From: Clostridiales bacterium
GTDB taxonomy: Bacteria > Bacillota > Clostridia > Christensenellales > Aristaeellaceae
Assembly: GCA_015056325.1 (NCBI GenBank)
Contig: SVGL01000016.1
Span: 1 to 41,457 of the forward strand
Direction of reading: 5' to 3'
DNA: 41,457 bases
Shown: positions 16,498-24,581 of the stretch, in pieces
Layout: each line of letters opens with the position of its first letter
Numbering within the stretch: the first letter of the stretch is position 1
The notes under the pieces: generated by a model
Databases searched by the model: none
Told to the model about the DNA's origin: nothing
What the model saw: the letters and a program-made list of their open reading frames with translations, nothing else
Made by a program: the position numbers and the translations under genes

Positions 16498-17856
16498 TTA
16501 CTCCACGATCAGCTCGGGGAACTGAGCGGCGACCTGAGCCTTGAACTCGGCGATGGCAGCGTCCAGATCCATCTCACCCTTGGAGTAGGGAGTGGTTACA
16601 TAGTCAGACCACAGGGAGTTCATCTTCTCGTCATAGTCGGTCATGATGGAGCCGTTGGCCAGGTTAGCAGCCTCAGCGAAGATGGTGTAGTGGTCCTGAC
16701 CGCCCAGGAAGGGGTTGGGAGTGCCGCCCTCGGCCAGAATCTTGTTCACGACGTCGTTGGAGCCGACGAAGTCGCCGGAATCCTTGGCGTACTGGTACAG
16801 GAACTCTTCAGACATGGTGAAGAACAGGATGAAGTCCTTGATAGCAGCCTTCTTGGCGTCGGTAGCAGCCTCGACCTTGGCGTTGTTGGCGCCGATCCAG
16901 GTGCCGCCCCAGCTGTAGCCCACGGGGCCAGCGACCATGCGCCAGTCACCATAGGTGCCGCCGTCGGCTTCACAGGCAGCCTGCATCTCAGCGTCGGTCA
17001 TCTTGTCGTTAGTGGTCAGGCCGCAGTTGGGCTTCAGGGTGTAGTGCAGGCCCCAGGTGGGCAGGAAGAAGGTCAGGGTGGTGTCGGTCTTCATGCCGGC
17101 GAACCAAACCTCAGACCAGGCAGCGCCCTTGTTGGACAGGTCGTCCTGCTCCAGCTCAACAGCCAGATCCAGGTAATCGTACAGGATGGGATCGATAACC
17201 AGCTTGCCATCGACGACCCAGCCCTGCTCACGGCCGAAGTTGAAAGCGTTCCAGATGTCGCCAGCGCCAACGACCATCTTGGTGGCGCCTTCGGACTTCT
17301 CGTTCAGCTCAGCAGCGGTCTCCATGAACAGATCCCAGTCCGCAACCTTGGCCTGGAACTCTTCGGGAGTGGTGACGCCCAGGTACTTCTCAGCCAGGGA
17401 AGCACGGTACATCAGAGCGCCGGGGGTAGCCTGCCAGGACAGACCCTTCAGTTCGCCGGTGGCAGTGTTGGTGCCGATCTGCTTCATCACGGGGATGGCA
17501 GCAGCCACGTCAGCCTCGGTGATGCCAACCTTGGCCAGGTCAGCGGTCACGGGAGAGTTGACGTACTTCTTCACGAAGGCAGCTTCCAGGGTGAAGATGT
17601 CGGGAGCTTCGTCAGAAGCAGCAGCGGAAGCCATGATGGCGTCCACCTTGGAGGTGTACTCACCGCCGTCGGTGGGGTAGATGACGTAGTTGATCTTCAC
17701 ATTGGGATGAGAGGGCTTGTAGTACTTCTCGATCATGCCCTCCAGCTCGTTGGTGAAGGACCACACGTTCAGGGTGATCTCTTCTTCAGCGCCGGCAAAG
17801 CTCACAACGCCCATCAGCATCATGACAGCCAGAACCAGGGAAAGGATCTTCTTCAT
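16498..17856 (-). CDS. Extracellular sugar-binding protein of ABC importer (family 1)
   Basis: A 452-residue secreted protein. The signal peptide is MKKILSLVLAVMMLMGVVSF with cleavage expected after AGA; no cysteine follows, so it is not an obvious lipoprotein. The mature part has the family 1 fold cues: an early TLNVWSFTNELEGMIEKYYK strand-helix and the later TWGLHYTLKP and WGGTWIGANN segments. It should deliver oligosaccharides to the permeases encoded downstream. AAAGGAGG precedes the start. The promoter (18031-18059) carries a LacI-type operator at the transcription start. The leader has a TTAAGCAG/CTGCTTAA hairpin (17902-17927). Confidence 0.93.
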   Translation of the reverse strand: MKKILSLVLAVMMLMGVVSFAGAEEEITLNVWSFTNELEGMIEKYYKPSHPNVKINYVIYPTDGGEYTSKVDAIMASAAASDEAPDIFTLEAAFVKKYVNSPVTADLAKVGITEADVAAAIPVMKQIGTNTATGELKGLSWQATPGALMYRASLAEKYLGVTTPEEFQAKVADWDLFMETAAELNEKSEGATKMVVGAGDIWNAFNFGREQGWVVDGKLVIDPILYDYLDLAVELEQDDLSNKGAAWSEVWFAGMKTDTTLTFFLPTWGLHYTLKPNCGLTTNDKMTDAEMQAACEADGGTYGDWRMVAGPVGYSWGGTWIGANNAKVEAATDAKKAAIKDFILFFTMSEEFLYQYAKDSGDFVGSNDVVNKILAEGGTPNPFLGGQDHYTIFAEAANLANGSIMTDYDEKMNSLWSDYVTTPYSKGEMDLDAAIAEFKAQVAAQFPELIVE

Positions 17857-18009
17857 AGGGGTTCCTCCTTTTGTTTTTTGCAGCTCGCGGCTGCGATTAT
17901 CTTAAGCAGCGCCTCAGCCCTGCTTAAAGACGGTTGAACAAGAAAACCAGCCCTTCGTATTGCGAAATGCTAAAACCAGAAACACTTCATCAGTATTTCC
18001 TGTATTTCT

Positions 18010-18019
18010 AAACCGGTTT
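18010..18019. promoter_or_regulatory. LacI-family operator at the sugar ABC transcription start
   Basis: AAACCGGTTT is a perfect 10-bp palindrome just downstream of the -10, a position suited to a repressor. A related imperfect site, CAACGGTTTC, lies at 18146-18155 about 90 bases upstream of the -35, allowing looping. Palindromes of this shape are typical of LacI/GalR regulators. No such regulator gene is in the window. Confidence 0.5.
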
Positions 18020-18030
18020 CGTGTAAGCAT

Positions 18031-18059
18031 AGTATACATGATGGTTTGCCAAAAATCAA
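18031..18059 (-). promoter_or_regulatory. Promoter of the sugar ABC operon
   Basis: Minus-strand -35 TTGATT (18059-18054), a 17-base spacer, and -10 TATACT (18036-18031). Transcription should begin near 18024, giving a leader of about 170 bases. The 462-base gap 17857-18318 contains this promoter, two operator-like sites, a leader hairpin and the terminator of the ATPase gene. Confidence 0.65.
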
Positions 18060-18261
18060 GAGGAAATTTTGTCTTATTATGCTCAAAATTTGTCCATCGC
18101 CTACATCCCGCCTCATTTTCGGTAACGATATCATTCTGCATTTTTCAACGGTTTCGCCGCGTTTTTCGGTAGAGCTTACATTCTCTCTCCTACAGACAAT
18201 TTCTTATGCAGACATTTTGTATTTTCATCGTATTTCTATGCTCTGCGGAGTTTATCTTCGC

Positions 18262-18301
18262 AAAAAGAAAGCCCGCTCCGCCATTATTCCGGCTGAGCGG
18301 G
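18262..18301 (-). terminator. Terminator of the FbpABC-type operon
   Basis: CCCGCTC-A-GCC pairs with GGC-G-GAGCGGG around a short AT-rich loop on the minus strand and is followed by CTTTCTTTTTG. It starts 17 bases after the ATPase stop codon. Confidence 0.85.
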
Positions 18302-18318
18302 ACAAAAATGTTCCTATT

Positions 18319-19422
18319 TTACAGGCTGCCGTCCGCCAGCAACGCGCCGCTTTCGGTATCGTAAAGCAGCATATCCGTGCCGTGGAAGGCCAGGGAGACC
18401 TCGGTGTCCACCGGGAAGTCCACGCTGCCGAAGATCACGCTGGTGATGATCTCATCGCCCAGGCGGAGCTTGACGGTGGTTTCCATGCCGGAGGGCAGAG
18501 TCGAATAGACGCTGGCCTTGACGTCGCTGTTCTTGGCAATGGTGATGAACTCAGGCCGGATGCCCAGGGTCACCTGCTCCGGAATATCGCCCAGGGGCTG
18601 GGGGCTGGTAAACGTCCGCTTCAGGCCACAGAAGGTAACCTCGCAGGTGGTTTCGCCGGTTTTCTTCGCCGTGCCCTTGAGGAAGTTCATGGTGGGGCTG
18701 CCCATGAAGTCCGCCACGAAGAGGTTTGCCGGGCGCAGGTACATCTCCAGGGGCGCAGCGTATTGCTGCAGCAGGCCCTTCTCCATCAGGCAGACCTTGG
18801 TGGAGAGCGTCATGGCCTCCAGCTGGTCATGGGTGACGTAGACGAAGGTGGAGTCCGTGTCGATGTGCAATCGCTTGAGCTCGGTGCGCATCTCGGTGCG
18901 GAGCTTTGCGTCCAGGTTGGACAGGGGCTCGTCCATGAACAGCACCTTGGGGTTGGGCGCCAGGGTGCGGGCGATGGCCACGCGCTGCTGCTGACCGCCG
19001 GAAAGCTCGCTGGGGTAGCGCTTCTCGAACTCCTCGATCTTCAGCATCTTGAGCAGCTCGTCCACGCGGGCGCGGATACGCTGCTTGTCCCACTTGAGGT
19101 TCTCCAGGCCGAAGGCGATGTTCTGGTACACCGTCATGTGGGGCCACAGGGCGTAGTTCTGGAACAGGAAGCCCACATCGCGCTTGTTCGGCGGGACGTT
19201 GATGCCCTTCTCGGAGGAGAAGACGGTCACGCCGTCGATGAGGATCTCGCCCTCGGTGGGCGTTTCCAGGCCGGCGATCATTCGCAGCGTGGTGGTCTTG
19301 CCGCAGCCGGAGGGGCCCAGCAGGGTGATGAAGGAGCGCGTAGGGATCGTCAGGTTGAGGTTGTCCACCGCGACGAACTTGCCAAAGCGCTTGGTGACAT
19401 TTTTCAAGATAATCTCAGGCAT
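18319..19422 (-). CDS. ABC transporter ATPase (FbpC/UgpC-like)
   Basis: A 367-residue ATPase with Walker A GPSGCGKTT (36-44), Q-loop at LFQNYALWP, signature LSGGQQQR (140-147), Walker B VLFMDEP (160-166) and H-loop YVTHDQ. A C-terminal TOBE-type regulatory region follows (from about residue 235). It hydrolyses ATP for the permease encoded just upstream: the start is 3 bases after the permease stop, with the ribosome binding site GGAGG inside the permease end. Its length and TOBE region also fit multisugar ATPases, so it might serve the CUT1 permeases downstream; that is inference. Confidence 0.93.
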   Translation of the reverse strand: MPEIILKNVTKRFGKFVAVDNLNLTIPTRSFITLLGPSGCGKTTTLRMIAGLETPTEGEILIDGVTVFSSEKGINVPPNKRDVGFLFQNYALWPHMTVYQNIAFGLENLKWDKQRIRARVDELLKMLKIEEFEKRYPSELSGGQQQRVAIARTLAPNPKVLFMDEPLSNLDAKLRTEMRTELKRLHIDTDSTFVYVTHDQLEAMTLSTKVCLMEKGLLQQYAAPLEMYLRPANLFVADFMGSPTMNFLKGTAKKTGETTCEVTFCGLKRTFTSPQPLGDIPEQVTLGIRPEFITIAKNSDVKASVYSTLPSGMETTVKLRLGDEIITSVIFGSVDFPVDTEVSLAFHGTDMLLYDTESGALLADGSL

Positions 19423-19425
19423 GGC

Positions 19426-21234
19426 TTAACCTCCTACGCCTTTATCGATGGATGCGCCGGTGAGCTTGTTCACGGCGAAGTTGACCAGCAGCACGACGAT
19501 GATGATCATCAGGTTGATCGCATTGCCGAACTGGGCCCAGCCCTTCTCGGAGTACTGCATGAGCATGGTGGTCAGCAGCGTATTGCTGGTGGGCACCAGC
19601 AGCACGAACAGGGACAGCTCGCGCATGCAGGACACCATGGGCAGCAGATAGCCGGAGAGGAAGCTGCTCTTCTGGATGGGGAAGAGGATGCGCAGCATGC
19701 GCTTGTACCACGGCACGCCCACGATGACGGCTGCCTCCTCGATTTCACCCGAGAGCTGGAGCATGGCGTTCACGCCGGAGCGGGACGCAAAGGGCAGATA
19801 CTTCACCGAACCGATCAGCGCCAGCACCACAAAGCCCTGCAGGCCGGGGATGCGGGTGCTCATCGCCAGATAGATGGCGCCGAAGGCCAGGGAGGGCATC
19901 AGGTACGGGAAGAAGCTCAGGTTGGAAACGATGGTAGCCAGCTTGCTGTTGCGGCGCTTGACGATGCCGTAGCCCACCAGCACGCCGCTGGTACCCGCCA
20001 CCACAGAGCAGGTGATGGCCAGCAGCAGGCTGAAGCCCAGGGCCTTCATGACCTTGGCGCTGAGCAGGATGCCGGTGGAGTCGCCCTGATCGAGGTAATT
20101 CAGGTTGGTGCCGATCCAGAAGTCCAGCGTCATGTTGGAAAGCGAGTAGTCCCCCGCCTTGATGATGACGGACTCCAGCGCGAAGGTGATCAGCGGCACC
20201 ACAGCCACCATGATCATCACGATGGTCAGCACGATGGCGATCGGCCGGTTGAAGCGGCGCAGGTTCACCAGAGAGATCTGGGAGGACTTGCCGGTGACGG
20301 TAGTGTAGCTCTTGCGGCTGCCGGTGATCTTCTGGTTGATAGCCAGGATGGTCACGCCGAAGACAATCATCACTGCGGCGATGATGTAGCCCTGACCGGG
20401 GTAGTTGTTGATCAGCGACATCATCTTGGTGGAGAGCACATAGTAGCGCACCGGGCTGCCCAGGAATACCGGTACCGAGTAGGCGCTCATGGAGCTGGCG
20501 AAGACCAGCAGGAGCGTGGACAGCAGCGCGGGCTTGACGATGGGCAGGGTAATGCGCAGCATCGTGCGCCAGCGGGGTGTCTTGAGGATGGTGGCAGCTT
20601 CCTCCAGGTTGGCGTCCATGTTGCGCAGGATGCCGCCAATGAGGATGTAGGCAAAAGGCGCATAGTGCAGGCCCAGCACCAGGGAGATGGGGAAATAGCC
20701 ATACACGAACCACTCCGGCATGAACACCCCGAACACCGAGGCCATGATGCCATTGGAGGTGCCGGCGCCCACGTTGACATTCTTGAAGAAAGTCTGCCAG
20801 AAGGTCGCCAGCGTCCAGGCCGGCATCATATAGGGGAAGACAAAGACGGAGGAGATGAACTTCTTGTACTTGAGGTTGGTGCGGGTGATCAGCCAGGCCA
20901 CCGCACCGCCGAAGAGGATGGCGATGAAGGACGCCGTCAGCGCCACCGCCAAGGTATTCAGCAGCGGCTCATAGAAGGTCAGCTGGCTGTAGTTGTATTT
21001 GGAGGTGGCGAAAATCTGCTGGAGACTGTATGTGGAGAAGGCGTCCACCGCAAGCTTGGTGGCGCGCACCTCTTTGCCGGCATGGACCGTGATGGTCTCC
21101 AGGAACAGGAGAATCAGCGGATACAACGTCAGCACGCACAGCACCGCGCAGAACACGACCAAGATGACATTGGCCGGCTTGCCGAAGAAGGCCCGCACCC
21201 GGGCCCGCTGCTTGGCAGAGAAGGGATTGAGCAT
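19426..21234 (-). CDS. Two-domain ABC permease (FbpB-type)
   Basis: A 602-residue membrane protein made of two fused permease domains, each with its own coupling loop: EEAATILKTPRWRTMLRITLP in the first half and EEAAVIVGVPWYKRMLRILF in the second (core motifs EEAATILKTP and EEAAVIVGVP). This duplicated form is typical of ferric iron, phosphonate and related importers rather than sugar CUT1 systems. It works with the ATPase 3 bases downstream and the binding protein upstream. A 295-base hairpin-rich spacer with a terminator separates it from the binding-protein gene. The substrate cannot be decided from sequence; iron, phosphonate or sugar phosphate are all possible. Confidence 0.92.
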   Translation of the reverse strand: MLNPFSAKQRARVRAFFGKPANVILVVFCAVLCVLTLYPLILLFLETITVHAGKEVRATKLAVDAFSTYSLQQIFATSKYNYSQLTFYEPLLNTLAVALTASFIAILFGGAVAWLITRTNLKYKKFISSVFVFPYMMPAWTLATFWQTFFKNVNVGAGTSNGIMASVFGVFMPEWFVYGYFPISLVLGLHYAPFAYILIGGILRNMDANLEEAATILKTPRWRTMLRITLPIVKPALLSTLLLVFASSMSAYSVPVFLGSPVRYYVLSTKMMSLINNYPGQGYIIAAVMIVFGVTILAINQKITGSRKSYTTVTGKSSQISLVNLRRFNRPIAIVLTIVMIMVAVVPLITFALESVIIKAGDYSLSNMTLDFWIGTNLNYLDQGDSTGILLSAKVMKALGFSLLLAITCSVVAGTSGVLVGYGIVKRRNSKLATIVSNLSFFPYLMPSLAFGAIYLAMSTRIPGLQGFVVLALIGSVKYLPFASRSGVNAMLQLSGEIEEAAVIVGVPWYKRMLRILFPIQKSSFLSGYLLPMVSCMRELSLFVLLVPTSNTLLTTMLMQYSEKGWAQFGNAINLMIIIVVLLVNFAVNKLTGASIDKGVGG

Positions 21235-21279
21235 AGGTTCACCTCAGCTTTTGCAGGGTAGAGATGGAGGTTTTGAAGA

Positions 21280-21313
21280 AAAAGGGGCTGTAAAGCTGCT
21301 GCTTTACAGCCCC
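21280..21313 (-). terminator. Intercistronic terminator before the FbpB-type permease gene
   Basis: A perfect 13-bp stem, GGGGCTGTAAAGC with GCTTTACAGCCCC, has a 4-base loop and is followed on the minus strand by TTTTTCTTC. It is flanked by a further inverted repeat, GGAGGTTTT (21267-21275) and AAAACCTCC (21323-21331), which could extend or compete with it. It should limit permease/ATPase expression relative to the binding protein. Confidence 0.8.
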
Positions 21314-21342
21314 AGACTGTCGAAAACCTCCGGGAGGTGTCG

Positions 21343-21516
21343 GAGGGCCCGCAGGCCCTCTGACTTTCATTCGTATCGCGGGGCTTTGCCGCGCGGGCGG
21401 GGCGTTCTCGGCTCGGCCGAGAACATTCCTTACGCGAGTAAGCGGCCGGGAAGGATGTTCACATCCCGACCAGCGAACGAGTGCAAACCTCGTCAAAATG
21501 CTTCAGCATTTTGACG
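21343..21516. repeat. Array of short perfect hairpins
   Basis: In 174 bases there are at least five stems. They are GAGGGCC/GGCCCTC (21343-21360), a CGCGG/CCGCG stem near 21377, GTTCTCGGC/GCCGAGAAC with a TCG loop (21404-21424), CTTAC/GTAAG with a GCGA tetraloop (about 21429-21442), and CGTCAAAATGC/GCATTTTGACG with a TTCA loop (21491-21516). A GGATGT/ACATCC stem lies near 21453-21466. No coding frame is supported. It may be REP-like repeats or a structured RNA processed from the operon transcript. Confidence 0.6.
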
Positions 21517-21529
21517 AAAGCACCGCGCC

Positions 21530-22678
21530 TTACTGGAGGAACATGTTCACGAAGGCGTAAACATTTTCATAGTTCTCCAGGATGTACTCGGGATCTTCCA
21601 TGACCAGGGAGGCCTTCCAATCGGCCAGGGGCAGGTCGCCCTCCAGGGGCGCGATCTCAGAGTTGCCGGAGTAAGCGCCGATGGACTTGCCCCAGGGCTC
21701 GAAGCCGTCAGCACCCATGATGTACTCGATGAACAGCATCGCAGTGTAGGGACGGGACGCGTTGGCAGACAGCATGGCGTACATGGGGTACATGAAGCCG
21801 GAGAAGGGCTCGATGGGGGTGCCGGTTTCGGCAGCCTGGTACTGACCCACGGTCAGATTCTCGGTGTAAACGGAGGAGGAGCGCAGCTTGGACAGCACGA
21901 ACAGACCGAGCTTGCCCTGAGCGGTCTCCTGGGAGACTTCCTCAGCCAGGGTGGTATCGGAGTTGCCGAACACGCAGTTGCCCAGGAACTCAGCAATCCA
22001 CTTGTAGCCGGCGTTCTCGTAATCGCCCAGCTCGATGTCCTTGCCGTAGAGGTTCTTGTAGGCCGCGGCCAGCTTGCCGGACCACTCCTCATTGGTCAGC
22101 ATCACCAGGAAGTTCATGTTGACCTGCTCGGCGTCGGGGGCCTTGAAGACGATGTTGCCCTTGAACTGGGGCTCAGTCAGCTGCCACACGTTGGTGATGG
22201 CAGGGACGTTCTCGCCCAGGTTGTTCCAGATGAAGGTCTTGTTGATGAACTGCTGGATCAGGGGATTCTGATCGGACTCAGCCACCTTGTCCTTGACGGA
22301 GGCGGGCACAAAGTTGACCAGGTAGCCGCCGGCGATGGCGATATCCTGCAGGGATGCGCCGTCCTGGATCATGACCATGTCAGCGCCCTTCACCTTGCCG
22401 TTGATTTCGGTTTCCAGCTTGGTGTAGATCTCGCCGTCCTTGAGGTTGGAGCCCTCAAAGGGGATGTTGTACAGGGCGCTGAACGCCTCCGCAGCGGTCA
22501 CGATACGGCTGGTATTGCCATACACGACAAAGGTGCCTTCTTCGGCCAGAGCCTTCGCGACCAGTTCTTCATGGGTCATGGATTCGGCAGCCTTGGCCAG
22601 ATCAGCCACGGACTCAGCCATCGCGCAGGTACCTGCCAGCATCATCAGCGCCAGCAGCAGGGAAATGAGCTTCTTCAT
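21530..22678 (-). CDS. Extracellular solute-binding protein (FbpA/AfuA-like)
   Basis: A 382-residue secreted protein. The signal peptide is MKKLISLLLALMMLAGTCAM with likely cleavage after AMA. The single Cys sits in AGTC, a poor lipobox because of Thr at -1. The mature region has the periplasmic-binding fold of the iron/phosphonate/hexose-phosphate group: GTFVVYGNTSRIVTAAEAF near the start, VNMNFLVMLTNEEW in the middle and MLFIEYIMGADGFE late. It should hand its ligand to the two-domain permease and ATPase encoded downstream. AAGGAGG precedes the start and a strong promoter lies 50-80 bases upstream. Confidence 0.9.
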   Translation of the reverse strand: MKKLISLLLALMMLAGTCAMAESVADLAKAAESMTHEELVAKALAEEGTFVVYGNTSRIVTAAEAFSALYNIPFEGSNLKDGEIYTKLETEINGKVKGADMVMIQDGASLQDIAIAGGYLVNFVPASVKDKVAESDQNPLIQQFINKTFIWNNLGENVPAITNVWQLTEPQFKGNIVFKAPDAEQVNMNFLVMLTNEEWSGKLAAAYKNLYGKDIELGDYENAGYKWIAEFLGNCVFGNSDTTLAEEVSQETAQGKLGLFVLSKLRSSSVYTENLTVGQYQAAETGTPIEPFSGFMYPMYAMLSANASRPYTAMLFIEYIMGADGFEPWGKSIGAYSGNSEIAPLEGDLPLADWKASLVMEDPEYILENYENVYAFVNMFLQ

Positions 22679-22726
22679 ACAGGGGAACCTCCTTATTTGA
22701 TTCTACGAACGAATGTCGTTACCTAT

Positions 22727-22755
22727 AATATACACGTTTGCGGCCTTCCTGTCAA
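22727..22755 (-). promoter_or_regulatory. Promoter of the FbpABC-type operon
   Basis: Minus-strand -35 TTGACA (22755-22750), a 17-base spacer, and -10 TATATT (22732-22727): a near-consensus promoter. A small palindrome ACCAAAATGGT sits directly upstream of the -35 and could be a regulator site. Confidence 0.8.
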
Positions 22756-22890
22756 ACCATTTTGGTAAAAAAACATCAGGATTTACACAAAAGGAAGCGC
22801 ATGATGGTGTTTCAAGCAATCGCAGCCGTTGCCGAGGCCGTGGCTTCACACGGCGATCATGTTGATACAAGTCGTTCTGGACAGAATACA

Positions 22891-23121
22891 TCAGCGCCGT
22901 GGGAGCATCTTTTTTTCGGTCGTTGCCGCTGTCCAGGTGAAGATCAAATCCTCATTGCCATTGATCCGTCCGGCTGTCAGCATGCCGGTATCGCAGCGAC
23001 AGCTGGAAATCAGCACATTGGGATACGCTCGCAGGAAGAAAGAAGAAACAAACCCGATCTGCGCGAGCATCGCCCGCGTTGTTTCAGCCCGGGCGGTTTT
23101 CTCTTTCCTTTCCTCCTCCAT
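22891..23121 (-). CDS. Possible orphan small ORF or gene remnant
   Basis: A 76-codon frame with ATG at 23121 and GGGGA a few bases upstream. The translation is protein-like in the middle (AYPNVLISSCRCDTGMLTAG; then NEDLIFTWTAA) but I recognise no family. No promoter is visible; a strong terminator (23137-23165) lies just upstream, cutting it off from the previous gene. It falls in a 508-base stretch (22679-23186) that otherwise holds only the importer promoter, next to an integrase fragment, so it is more likely a leftover of a degraded gene than a functional one. Confidence 0.25.
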   Translation of the reverse strand: MEEERKEKTARAETTRAMLAQIGFVSSFFLRAYPNVLISSCRCDTGMLTAGRINGNEDLIFTWTAATTEKKMLPRR

Positions 23122-23136
23122 TCAATGTTCCCCATG

Positions 23137-23165
23137 AAAAAGGAGGACGCCTGACAGCGTCCTCC
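23137..23165 (-). terminator. Rho-independent terminator after the integrase remnant
   Basis: GGAGGACGC pairs with GCGTCCTCC across a short loop on the minus strand, followed by TTTTTCATG. It lies 21 bases after the stop codon at 23187. Confidence 0.85.
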
Positions 23166-23186
23166 CTCGAGGATTCTTAAATGTGC

Positions 23187-23483
23187 TCACTTTGCCAGAG
23201 CATCCTGGGCAGCAGCCTCACCGGCACGGCGGCCCATGGTGCTGTACAGGCCCAGAGAAGCGGCCAGGATGTAATTCTCGTTGTAGAAGTAGTAGACAGC
23301 TTCAATCGGACTATGCCCCTCCTTCAGTTCCTCCACATCCTTCACGCCATAGCGCTCCGTCACCCATCGTATGAACAGACAAAGTGCCTGCTCATACCCC
23401 TTCATCGCCTTCGGCCTGAGCCGCTTGCTCATGCAGCAGTCCATAAACACGCAATCATCCTCTGGAAATTCAAAAGCGGCCAA
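23187..23483 (-). pseudogene. Integrase N-terminal fragment fused to an unrelated tail
   Basis: A 98-codon frame opening with TTG at 23483 (ATGs follow at codons 14 and 18). Residues 14-58 (SKRLRPKAMKGYEQALCLF, then RWVTERYGVKDVEELKEGH) match the N-terminal SAM-like arm-binding domain of tyrosine recombinases of clostridial integrative elements. There the match stops: the catalytic domain is absent. The last 40 residues (YYFYNENYILAASLGLYST, then MGRRAGEAAAQDALAK) use highly biased native-type codons and resemble the C-terminal tail of another protein, perhaps a flavoprotein; I cannot name it. It looks like an in-frame deletion junction joining two gene ends, followed by the second gene's terminator. 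Confidence 0.5.
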
Positions 23484-23601
23484 CCCCTTTCATTGACAGT
23501 TTCACACCCGTGTTTCCTTTACACAGTGAGACCCCAATCAATGCCGGACATTGGTCGCTATGGCATTTGAACATTCATTTCCTTTTCAGGCGCTATTTAT
23601 T

Positions 23602-23636
23602 GGGTGTTTGCAGCATTGGTTGGCATGGCAAACCCC
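23602..23636 (-). terminator. Possible spo0A terminator
   Basis: On the minus strand GGGGTTTGC pairs with GCAAACACCC (one bulge) around a 16-base loop, followed by AATAAAT rather than a clean U-run. It begins about 23 bases after the spo0A stop. Confidence 0.35.
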
Positions 23637-23658
23637 TGAACTCCTTGCTTCCCCCGCC

Positions 23659-24438
23659 TTACGCCGTCCTCTGCTCCAGGGCGAGCTTGTCGGCAATCAT
23701 GGCGATGAACTCGCCATTGGTGGGCTTGTCCTCCTTCGTCGCGACCCTGCACCCGAACGCCTTGTTCAGCGTGTCAATCCTCCCCCGGCTCCACGCAACC
23801 TCAATCGCGTGGCGGATCGCCCGCTCCACCTTACTGGCCGAGGTGTTGAAACGCTTGCCGATGCCCGGGTACAGCTCCTTGGTGATGCGGTTGATCACGT
23901 CCGGGTTCTCGATCACCATCTTGACTGCCTCGCGCAGGAAGGCGTAACCCTTGATATGCGCCGGAATGCCGATGGTCAGGAAGAGGCTGGCCAGCTTCTC
24001 GTCGATGGAGGGAGCTCGGCCCGGAAGGCTGACCCGGTTGGCCGCAGCGGGCGTGTCGGAAGCTTGTCCGCAGACCTCGCGGATGCGGTGGGTCAGCGCA
24101 TTCAGGTCGACGGGCTTGATCATGTAGAAGCGGGCGCCCAGTTCCACCGCGCGCATGATGAAATCGTCCCGGCCCAGGGCGCTCACCACGATCACCTGGG
24201 GAGGATTTTGCAGCTGCTGGCGGTTCATCTCCTCCAGGAAGGAATAGCCGTCCATCTGGGGCATAATGATATCCAGGATAATGACGTCCACCGGCGTCTT
24301 TTCCAGGGCTTCCAGTGCCTCCAGACCAGTGCTGCACTCGGCCATAATGCGCATATTTTCCTGCTTTTGCAGGTGTTCCCGCATGGTGCGGCGGAGCTCC
24401 GCGTTATCGTCCACCAGCATAATCCGCATATCGTTCAT
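23659..24438 (-). CDS. spo0A: Sporulation master regulator Spo0A
   Basis: A 259-residue response regulator. The receiver domain (1-120) has the acidic pair D10-D11, the phosphoacceptor D56 in VIILDIIMPQMDG, and the conserved Lys in MIKPVD. After a linker comes the Spo0A-specific DNA-binding domain (about 140-259) with KGYAFLREAVKMVI and the recognition region YPGIGKRFNTSASKVERAIR. Phosphorylated Spo0A starts sporulation by binding 0A boxes (TGTCGAA). The start at 24438 has GAGAGGAG upstream. It is a single gene here; spoIVB, which often precedes it, is not adjacent. Its presence, with the spore protein at 31865-32026, supports a spore-forming host. Confidence 0.97.
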   Translation of the reverse strand: MNDMRIMLVDDNAELRRTMREHLQKQENMRIMAECSTGLEALEALEKTPVDVIILDIIMPQMDGYSFLEEMNRQQLQNPPQVIVVSALGRDDFIMRAVELGARFYMIKPVDLNALTHRIREVCGQASDTPAAANRVSLPGRAPSIDEKLASLFLTIGIPAHIKGYAFLREAVKMVIENPDVINRITKELYPGIGKRFNTSASKVERAIRHAIEVAWSRGRIDTLNKAFGCRVATKEDKPTNGEFIAMIADKLALEQRTA

Positions 24439-24506
24439 CAGTCAAATACTCCTCTCTGTGCTCAAACCCCGACAGGAAAGGCGGGGCATGTTTACCATTC
24501 GAGGGC

Positions 24507-24515
24507 ATTATAGCA
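24507..24515 (-). promoter_or_regulatory. spo0A promoter -10 (extended)
   Basis: Minus-strand TGCTATAAT gives a perfect -10 with the TG extension; the -35 is weak. Transcription would start about 60 bases before the spo0A start codon. Confidence 0.55.
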
Positions 24516-24581
24516 CTTTGGCGGCGCTTTGTGGGGAATGCGATGAAACCTCCTAAATAACGACATCATGCTTCACTCAAA

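Noticed and set aside
18046..21261. 1071-codon plus-strand open frame opposite the ABC importer genes
   Set aside because: It spans two well-identified minus-strand genes and their junction, with His/Gln/Gly-rich shadow composition and no ribosome binding site.
23187..23483. Functional tyrosine recombinase
   Set aside because: Only the N-terminal arm-binding segment is present; none of the catalytic Arg, His or Tyr region exists in any frame downstream.
24541..24556. Gene start after the strong AGGAGG on the minus strand upstream of spo0A
   Set aside because: No ATG, GTG or TTG stands at a workable distance, and the following sequence has no open frame. It is a chance match.
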